Shown piece by piece: positions 58,266 to 64,000 of a DNA stretch of 64,000 nt. The DNA lies in NCBI RefSeq assembly GCF_008000815.1, contig NZ_CP042806.1, positions 4,836,001 through 4,900,000 on the forward strand. Direction: 5' to 3'. This DNA comes from Terriglobus albidus (lineage in GTDB: Bacteria > Acidobacteriota > Terriglobia > Terriglobales > Acidobacteriaceae). The translations under genes were made by a program, and so were the position numbers. Within the stretch, counting starts at the first letter, position 1. Each line of letters opens with the position of its first letter. Under the pieces are notes generated by a model that was not told the DNA's origin, ran no database searches, and was given only the letters and a program-made list of their open reading frames with translations.

Positions 58266-59438
58266 TTAGATCCGTACTAACTCTCTCTGGATCTTTCCTG
58301 TCACAACCGCCTTCCCCCACCGCGTAATCATATTCACTTCACTGCGGACACCGAACTCGCCCGGATAGTACAGTCCCGGTTCTACGGAGAAGCAGGTCAT
58401 CGGCAGGATCAGCCGTTCGTCGTGTGTCTCCAGATTGTCCAGATGCGCGCCATTGCCGTGCAGCTCGATCGCAATGTTGTGCCCCGTCCGATGCGTAAAC
58501 CACTCTGCCTGCCCAGCGTTGCGAATAACGGTACGAGAGGCCTCATCCGCCTCCCATCCGGCAATGGGACGATTCGCAGCGAACGCCTCTTCAACTGCTT
58601 TGATAGCCGCATCGCGAGCCGCTGTCACCGTTGCAAAGGTTTGCTGCTCGCGCTCGGTTGGCTCGCGGTCTACGACACCGGTCCAGGTGATGTCATACCA
58701 AATCGCATTCGGATCCCCTGCCATCTTCGACCAGATATCGATCAGGACAAAGTCGCCCTTGCGGATCGCGCGTGAGCTCGACGGCGAAGGCTCATAGTGC
58801 GAGTCAGCCGCATTGGGACCGACGCTCACATTGGGCCCGTGCTCGGTGATCATGCCGGCCTGTTCGATCTTCTCCTTGAGCCAGTTCACCATGGTGTACT
58901 CATCAGTTCCGCCGGAACGCACACGCTCGCCGATCTGTTTCCAGCCAGCGGCAAGAATCTCGTCCAGCAGCGCCTGCGCTTTGTAGTGTGAGGCCACCTG
59001 CTCCTCGGTCAGAACAGCCTCGAAGCGGCTGACCATATCCGCAGACGACACGATCTGCTTGCCCCAGCTCCGCAGCAGCTCCACGGTGCCGGCATCCACC
59101 ATCGACACATACATGATGGCGTTGCGCGGCGAATACTGCATGGCGATCCTGGTTGCGCCGGCGGTCAACTGTTCGAGCTTTGCTTCAAGCTCCTGCCAGG
59201 AGCTGTACTCTTCCTTCTGCCCTGGAAGACTATCCAGCCGCAGCGATTCGATGCGATGCACCAGTTTCTTCGGCTCTCCATGTGCGGGAACCAGGTAGTA
59301 CCAGCGGCGGGTGACATGCAATCCCCCGCCCAGACCGAGGATGCGATACGCGATGGGGTCGCGGTAGTGATGGTCATAAAACAGCCATGCATCCGCGCCG
59401 ATCTCGCGCAGCGCTTCCTGAATCGCCTGAAGGTTCAT
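58266..59438 (-). CDS. M24 family metallopeptidase (Xaa-Pro aminopeptidase-like)
   Basis: 390 aa. Pita-bread fold: metal ligands in VLIDIWSK (Asp), IWYDITWTG (Asp), THRTGHNIAIELHGNGAHLD (His), FSVEPGLYYPG (Glu) and GVRSEVN (Glu). The N-terminal domain is the creatinase-type domain. It has no signal peptide. It is predicted to remove residues before Pro in the cytoplasm. The ATG opens MNLQAIQEALREIGADAW. Confidence 0.92.
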   Translation of the reverse strand: MNLQAIQEALREIGADAWLFYDHHYRDPIAYRILGLGGGLHVTRRWYYLVPAHGEPKKLVHRIESLRLDSLPGQKEEYSSWQELEAKLEQLTAGATRIAMQYSPRNAIMYVSMVDAGTVELLRSWGKQIVSSADMVSRFEAVLTEEQVASHYKAQALLDEILAAGWKQIGERVRSGGTDEYTMVNWLKEKIEQAGMITEHGPNVSVGPNAADSHYEPSPSSSRAIRKGDFVLIDIWSKMAGDPNAIWYDITWTGVVDREPTEREQQTFATVTAARDAAIKAVEEAFAANRPIAGWEADEASRTVIRNAGQAEWFTHRTGHNIAIELHGNGAHLDNLETHDERLILPMTCFSVEPGLYYPGEFGVRSEVNMITRWGKAVVTGKIQRELVRI

Positions 59439-59456
59439 TGCTCCACTCCGGTTAAA

Positions 59457-59491
59457 AGACTAAGGCACGCTCAAGGAGCGTGCCTTAGTCT
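59457..59491 (-). terminator. Hairpin terminator between the DUF2911 and M24 genes
   Basis: A 16-bp perfect stem (AGACTAAGGCACGCTC / GAGCGTGCCTTAGTCT) with an AAG loop lies 12 bases after the DUF2911 stop on the minus strand. It probably ends that unit before the M24 gene. Confidence 0.75.
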
Positions 59492-59503
59492 CTCTCGAAA
59501 TCT

Positions 59504-60049
59504 TTAGCGCACGATGATCGGCACAGAGACGTCGGTCGTCTCCCACTTGATGTGCATGTCGGTCCGCTTGCCCACGGTGTTCTCAAAGCTGATGCTCATC
59601 TTCTCTTGCGGAGAAGGCAGCGTCTTTACGTCCATGTCGACACGGACCAGATCGCGATCGGCATGGTACTCGGTGCCCCACTGGCCCGTCTCCATGCTGA
59701 TGATCAGTTGCCACGACTTCTCGCCGGGCATGGTGTAGATCGTATAGTTGCCGGCAGCGACCGGCTTTCCGGCAACAGAGATGTTGCCGCCGCTCACGAC
59801 GAAGGTCGTGGCTTCATTCGCTCCGGTGCGCCAAACCTGTCCATACGGCACCAGGCCACCCATAACCTTGCGGCCGCGCATCGACGGCGTGTGATAGTCC
59901 ACGCTAATCTTTACAGGCCCCAGCGCCACCTCGGCCTTGGCCGCCGGACTCGCCATCGGACCACCCGGTTGACCACCACCCATCTGCGCCATCAGCGGGC
60001 TACAACAAAGTCCCGCGACCAAACTCAGCAACATCGAACGACGATTCAT
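59504..60049 (-). CDS. Secreted DUF2911 protein
   Basis: 181 aa. The ATG at 60049 is five bases after GGAGG. A signal peptide (NRRSMLLSLVAGLCCSPLMA) is followed by the DUF2911 core VKISVDYHTPSMRGRKVMGG, VPYGQVWRTGANEAT, NYTIYTMPGEKSWQLIIS. The family has no known function. It lies 34 bases downstream of the oxidase gene, probably one unit. Confidence 0.88.
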   Translation of the reverse strand: MNRRSMLLSLVAGLCCSPLMAQMGGGQPGGPMASPAAKAEVALGPVKISVDYHTPSMRGRKVMGGLVPYGQVWRTGANEATTFVVSGGNISVAGKPVAAGNYTIYTMPGEKSWQLIISMETGQWGTEYHADRDLVRVDMDVKTLPSPQEKMSISFENTVGKRTDMHIKWETTDVSVPIIVR

Positions 60050-60083
60050 GACAACCTCCGCCACCACTCTACATTGACGCAAG

Positions 60084-61325
60084 CTAAGCCGTCTTGTTAC
60101 CACGCTGCATGGCTTCCATGCGGCTGTAAAGCTCCTGCAGCAGATGCACGCCAGTCACAGCCTCTTCATGATTCGGCGTCTCATCGGTTTCGTTCCAACC
60201 GGACTCTTCGCCGTTGAGGCTGGTCTGCACGACGATACCGTCGCGCCGCGCAACGATGTTCACGTTCTTATAGCCGAGGCCGTAGTGCACATTCTCCTGA
60301 GGAATGAGCCACGCGATCTGACCGCGCACTGGCGTAATCGACTCGTCATTCCATAGGGCGCGGCCGCCGTAGCCCGGGCAGTTGATGATGGTCTTCTGCG
60401 GCAGTGAGGCAAGATCCGCGGGAGAGTGGAACTCGACCCTCTCAATCTTTCCGCCCGCGATCAGAAAATCGTTCATCAACTGGCGCGAATAGTCGGCCAC
60501 ATTGAACATCAGCGTCGTATTGCGGCGCACATACTTTGTCGGGAAAGGATGCGACCCCGCGGGAAGCAGTTGCGGCGTAGCCGTAATGTCGTGGATCCGC
60601 GAGGCATAGCGCGCGAACTCATGGCGTCCCGCCTCCTGCGCCTGACTCTCGCGACGCTGCTGCGCCTCCTCCGGTGAGAAATCGCTCAACTGGTAGCTGT
60701 CGAAATACTCAATCGGATTTCCCGGCATGCCGAGATAGCTCTGGTACATCGACCAGCTTGTACGCGCCATCCGCTCCCACAGATCGCCAAACGCAGGCGC
60801 CACTACATTGCTGAGAGCAACGCGCGAGTCCGGTGTCCAACTTCCGGTAGCGCGAGCGGAACGTACCTCAGGCGGACGCTCCTTGGCGTAGATGGTGACG
60901 CGCGCCCCTGCACGCTGCGCGGTAATAGCAGAGGTGAGCCCCAGCGCGCCGCAGCCGATGACAGCAATCTCCTTATCGCCGTTGCTCGCCTTCATCGCGT
61001 TCTCGACCGCCACTGCCGCCGAACCCCAGCTCAACGACCATCCGCTGCCGCCGTGGCCGTAGTTATGCGAGACGATCTTGTCGCCTACCTTCTCCACCTC
61101 AAGCCGGGGTCCCTGTGCGCGAAAAGGACGCAGGCACACCGTGATGCGAAAGAGGCGGTCTTCATGGGCGCGGATCGGTATCAGCTCAGGCACGCGGTCA
61201 TAGAACGGCAGTGCCTGCGCGGTCGCGCTGCCGGCCGTTATCGGCCTCTTCGCACACCCGGCCAGGCCAAGCATACCGACTCCTGCAAATGCACTTGACT
61301 GCCGCAAAAAATCACGCCGCTTCAT
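60084..61325 (-). CDS. Tat-exported lipoprotein, FAD-dependent D-amino-acid-oxidase-like
   Basis: 413 aa. ATG at 61325. The signal is RRDFLRQSSAFAGVGMLGLA followed by a lipobox (LAGC), so the protein should be folded, Tat-exported and lipid-anchored. The FAD Rossmann motif is IAVIGCGALGLTSAITAQRA with E in YAKERPPE. The C-terminal half has GQIAWLIPQENVHYG and YSRQLMNDFLIAGGK, as in DAO family oxidases. It probably oxidises a D-amino acid or amine at the cell surface. The substrate is unknown. It is next to DUF2911. Confidence 0.85.
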   Translation of the reverse strand: MKRRDFLRQSSAFAGVGMLGLAGCAKRPITAGSATAQALPFYDRVPELIPIRAHEDRLFRITVCLRPFRAQGPRLEVEKVGDKIVSHNYGHGGSGWSLSWGSAAVAVENAMKASNGDKEIAVIGCGALGLTSAITAQRAGARVTIYAKERPPEVRSARATGSWTPDSRVALSNVVAPAFGDLWERMARTSWSMYQSYLGMPGNPIEYFDSYQLSDFSPEEAQQRRESQAQEAGRHEFARYASRIHDITATPQLLPAGSHPFPTKYVRRNTTLMFNVADYSRQLMNDFLIAGGKIERVEFHSPADLASLPQKTIINCPGYGGRALWNDESITPVRGQIAWLIPQENVHYGLGYKNVNIVARRDGIVVQTSLNGEESGWNETDETPNHEEAVTGVHLLQELYSRMEAMQRGNKTA

Positions 61326-61425
61326 TCCATCCACCCCAGGCAAGAGATAGAGACATCCGCGAACGCCGCGCGGTGCGCCAACTTCAATAACAGGTTTTCC
61401 GGATCGAGGTCGGGTCTCACCCCGA

Positions 61426-62631
61426 TTACACCACATTCCGAGGTGTGATCAGATCTAATAGAGGGCCGGTCATGGCGGTGGTCACCACCGCCATCAACAC
61501 CAGCAGGGTGAAGACCTGGGCATTGAGAATTCCTTCGCGGAAGCCCGCATTCAGCACAATCAGCTCGACCAGCCCACGAGTATTCAGCAACACACCGATC
61601 CGCAGTGCCTTCGACCATGGCATACCTGCGATGCCGGCGCCGAACATCCCTCCCACGATCTTGCCAAGCACGGCTGCAGCCAGTATCAGGAGCAGATCGG
61701 TCCAGCCGCCCGCATGAAAGAGTTCCGGCCGCATCCGCAGGCCGGTCAGGGCAAAGAACGCGGGCAGAGTCCACGTGGAAACAATCAGGAAGAGCCGTTC
61801 CATGGTGCCGGCGACATGTTCGGACGGGACACAGATGCCTGCCAGAAAAGCACCGAAGAACAGGTGAATCCCGAGCGCATTGGTGACCCAGGCGCTGATG
61901 GCAGGCAGCAGTACCAACATCACAGTCCACACTGGACGCTCCAGCGAGACACGACGCAACATTGGCCGCACGCCGACCATCATCACGATGGTGAAGGCCA
62001 CCAGAAGCCCGAGCCGCACCACAATCTCAACCGCGCCGCCGCCGTGCAGCACCGCCAGCAACGCTGCCAGAACGCACCATGCAAGCGCGTCGTTCAGTGC
62101 AGCGCTCAGCAGCGACTGCTGCGCGACCTCCGCATTCACCGGCACGCCCGCGGCTTCGCGATCCCGCAGAATTCGTGCCAGTACTGGCAGCGCCGTGATG
62201 CTCATGGCCACGGCGAGAAAGATACTGAAGCCCCAGCGAGCGCCTTCGGGCACACCATAGTGCCTCAGAAGGACCGGCGCCACTAACGCTCCAAGCAGGA
62301 ACGGCAGCAGGATACTGCCTGCTGTCGTCGCCACCACCCGCCGCACGTGACGCGTCACCTCGCGCAGATCCAGCTCCGCGCCGACCAGGAACAGAAATGC
62401 CACCAGCCCGACGTTACTAACCAATTCGAGCCAGGAGAGCCGTGCGGGAGCAAATAACATCGTGGTCACCGCCGGCATCCAGCGGCCCATCGCAACCGGC
62501 CCCAGCAGAATTCCGCCGGCGATCTCGCCAATGACGCGCGGCTGACGCAACCGCTGCGCCAATGCTCCGCATGCCCAGGTCACCACCAGAATGACCGCCA
62601 GTTGCAGCGGCAACAGAACGAGCAGGGTCAT
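61426..62631 (-). CDS. CPA2-family cation:proton antiporter
   Basis: 401 aa with about 11-12 membrane spans. The paired N180-D181 in SAALNDALAW is the ion-binding motif, with VIGEIAGGILLGP near the start and an NLVLL-type end (GVLLNTRGLVELIVLN). Related to Na+/H+ and K+/H+ antiporters (NapA/KefB-like), without the TrkA domain. It overlaps the next gene upstream by four bases (ATGA). Confidence 0.92.
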   Translation of the reverse strand: MTLLVLLPLQLAVILVVTWACGALAQRLRQPRVIGEIAGGILLGPVAMGRWMPAVTTMLFAPARLSWLELVSNVGLVAFLFLVGAELDLREVTRHVRRVVATTAGSILLPFLLGALVAPVLLRHYGVPEGARWGFSIFLAVAMSITALPVLARILRDREAAGVPVNAEVAQQSLLSAALNDALAWCVLAALLAVLHGGGAVEIVVRLGLLVAFTIVMMVGVRPMLRRVSLERPVWTVMLVLLPAISAWVTNALGIHLFFGAFLAGICVPSEHVAGTMERLFLIVSTWTLPAFFALTGLRMRPELFHAGGWTDLLLILAAAVLGKIVGGMFGAGIAGMPWSKALRIGVLLNTRGLVELIVLNAGFREGILNAQVFTLLVLMAVVTTAMTGPLLDLITPRNVV

Positions 62632-63137
62632 CGGGACTTCCGCTTCCGTTCACGGCGTGCGCTCACCACAATCGCAGCCTCAGTTAACAGCAACACCACG
62701 CCTACAGGAAGCAAACGCGCCGCCAGCATACCTGCCCAGTTGATGGTGAAGCCCGAGATGATCTCCGCCAGCCCGAGTGCGGCGCCGACACCAAACAGAC
62801 CGCCGCCGGCCCATCGTCTGAACCGCGCCGAGATCTCGCTGCGATTGGCTTTGGCGCCGTGGGCCTCAAGGAGCGGAGCGCCCACCATGCCGCGGCGATC
62901 ATAAACACGGGCGATCATCTCCGGGTGCTGCACCACTGCTTCGTTGGCATAACGCTCAGCAGCAACCATATCCGCAGCGACCACACAGAAAGGCCCTTCT
63001 GGAGTCGACTCTCCCTCAACCGTCGCGGGTCGGTCACCGCTAAATAGAACGGCAAACTCCCCTTCGGTCATCCGCTCATTCCAGTTTGATGGGCGATGCG
63101 AAGGGTCGTACAGAGGAAGAATGCGAAGGGAACTCAC
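62628..63137 (-). CDS. Membrane protein of unknown function, upstream of the antiporter
   Basis: 169 aa with a GTG start. The N-terminal ~100 residues are soluble (FAVLFSGDRPATVEGESTPE, FCVVAADMVAAERYANEAV) and the C-terminal part has two hydrophobic spans (GGLFGVGAALGLAEIISGFTI, ARLLPVGVVLLLTEAAIVV). Overlaps the antiporter start, so a regulatory or partner role is plausible. No family recognised. Confidence 0.75.
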   Translation of the reverse strand: MSSLRILPLYDPSHRPSNWNERMTEGEFAVLFSGDRPATVEGESTPEGPFCVVAADMVAAERYANEAVVQHPEMIARVYDRRGMVGAPLLEAHGAKANRSEISARFRRWAGGGLFGVGAALGLAEIISGFTINWAGMLAARLLPVGVVLLLTEAAIVVSARRERKRKSR

Positions 63138-63548
63138 TCGAAAAGTATAGGTGCCCGACGCTACTCTTGCTCTTCGTCAATGCATCCGCCTGCTCAACAA
63201 TTTCAGACGATCCCCGCATGTGCTCTCTGTAGTTTCAAAGAGAGCTCCGTCTACAGGAAACCCGTCAGCTGATGCACTTGAGGGCGTTGCGCCGGTTTCG
63301 TGCAAATACGCGTACACTTGTTCGCGGTGGCATCGAGTTGCTCCCGGTGTCTTGGAGACTTCCGAAATCCACGTCACATCCGCGATGGAAGTTAGCATGC
63401 GTTGAGAACAGATTCGTCTCGCAAGCGCATGGAGAGCTCTCCCACAACCCGGCACGCCTGAGAAGCACTTTCCTTACGCTGATCGCCGGGATATGAAACC
63501 GGCGAATAGATCCGTCCGACCGGCAGTCACCGCCTTCGGATAAAGGCC
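63138..63548. other. Divergent intergenic region, no gene seen
   Basis: 411 bp between the membrane protein and glgC. Short frames are present but none with good codon use or a ribosome-binding site. It should hold two promoters. No palindromic element is present. Confidence 0.55.
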
Positions 63549-64000
63549 ATGAAGATGAATCCCAGAGTGGTTGCGTTCGTTCTTGCCGGCGGTATGGGGA
63601 GTCGGCTGTTACCGCTGACCGAAGCCCGAGCGAAACCTGCGGTTCCGTTCGGAGGCAAGTATCGGATCATCGATTTTGCCCTCAGCAATCTCATCAACTC
63701 CGGTCTTTGCTCGATTTATGTACTCGTTCAGTACAGAAGCGATTCCCTGTTGCGTCACTTACGCGATGGCTGGCAGTTCGGAGGTCTTCTGCAGGATCAA
63801 TTCATTGTTCCGGTAGCTGCCCAGCTGCATTCAGAAGAGGATGGCTGGTATCGAGGCACCGCTGACGCGATCTTCCAGAATTTGAATCTGCTGGATATCG
63901 CAGACGATAGTCTCGTCGCCATCTTTGGAGCCGACCATATCTACCGCATGGATATCCGGCAGATGATCGATTTCCACCTCCGCATGCATGCTGAGGCAAC
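63549..64000 (+). CDS. glgC: Glucose-1-phosphate adenylyltransferase GlgC (3' end outside window)
   Basis: Partial, ~150 residues. The N-terminus has the nucleotide-sugar pyrophosphorylase signature VLAGGMGSRLLPLTEARAKP, FGGKYRIIDFALSNLINSG, then YVLVQYRSDSLLRHL, WYRGTADAIFQNL and FGADHIYRMD. GlgC makes ADP-glucose for glycogen synthesis. The start is the ATG at 63549 or, with AAAGG at eight bases, the ATG at 63555. It reads off the end of the window. Confidence 0.95.
   Translation, partial: MKMNPRVVAFVLAGGMGSRLLPLTEARAKPAVPFGGKYRIIDFALSNLINSGLCSIYVLVQYRSDSLLRHLRDGWQFGGLLQDQFIVPVAAQLHSEEDGWYRGTADAIFQNLNLLDIADDSLVAIFGADHIYRMDIRQMIDFHLRMHAEA

Noticed and set aside
61714-62286. Plus-strand frame over the antiporter gene
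   Set aside because: Antisense to a multi-span transporter with its ND motif; no features of a real protein.

Overview
The window looks like a chromosomal segment of an Acidobacteriota bacterium, probably class Terriglobia / family Acidobacteriaceae. This rests on the GC-rich coding, two Oar-like outer-membrane receptors with an N-terminal carboxypeptidase-regulatory-like domain, many Tat/Sec-exported enzymes, and a dcw cluster of murC-ftsQ-ftsA-ftsZ. That placement is an inference from gene content. No rRNA, tRNA, CRISPR array, phage or integrase gene was recognised.

Layout. 1-1.4 kb: end of an ABC-F ATPase (uup type). 1.4-4 kb: a 41-aa membrane peptide, an exported amidohydrolase, then khpA and rpsP on the minus strand. 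4-6.1 kb: two alpha/beta-hydrolase esterases. 6.3-10.8 kb: an operon of histidine kinase, small penicillin-binding-like transpeptidase and a SpoIID/HExxH fusion, facing an operon (17.2-10.7 kb, minus) of DUF1175, thioester alpha-2-macroglobulin and membrane protein. 17.3-20.8 kb: Oar-like receptor and a Cys/His-rich secreted protein. 20.9-27.2 kb: ABC exporter plus a cyclic-glucan-synthase-like protein that lacks the usual phosphorylase half. 27.6-30.1 kb: ATP-grasp / small protein / GCS2 ligase cluster. 30.3-32.7 kb: Tat-exported aminotransferase plus an M29-like aminopeptidase. 33.1-37.6 kb: aldo/keto reductase, nnr, tsaE, TonB-like protein, secreted protein. 37.7-44.8 kb (minus): murC, ftsQ, ftsA, ftsZ and a transpeptidase. 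45-48.6 kb: second Oar-like receptor. 49.1-51.6 kb: second Tat-exported aminotransferase plus an M19 dipeptidase. 51.8-58 kb: beta-propeller protein, rbfA-nrnA, GT39 glycosyltransferase, GNAT, two small membrane proteins. 58.3-63.1 kb (minus): M24 peptidase, DUF2911, Tat lipoprotein D-amino-acid-oxidase-like enzyme, CPA2 antiporter and a small membrane protein. The window ends in the start of glgC.

The most striking structure is not a gene. Nine full copies and one remnant of a ~115-bp palindromic element are scattered between genes, about one per 7 kb. Each has ~15-bp terminal inverted repeats (GAGCATTTTCCCTGT), an inner GGCGTTTTC/GAAAACGCC hairpin and, in most copies, a TA on both sides. 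This is the anatomy of a non-autonomous IS630/Tc1-mariner-type MITE. In five places the TA plus the first base of the element (TA+G) forms the TAG stop codon of the neighbouring gene, including murC inside the dcw operon. In one place the element seems to supply a start codon. At least three other palindromic repeat families are present.

Functionally the window is rich in envelope and periplasmic biology: cell division, transpeptidases, alpha-2-macroglobulin, glucan synthesis/export, and exported amino-acid and peptide enzymes (two Tat aminotransferases each next to a peptidase gene, plus a Tat D-amino-acid oxidase).
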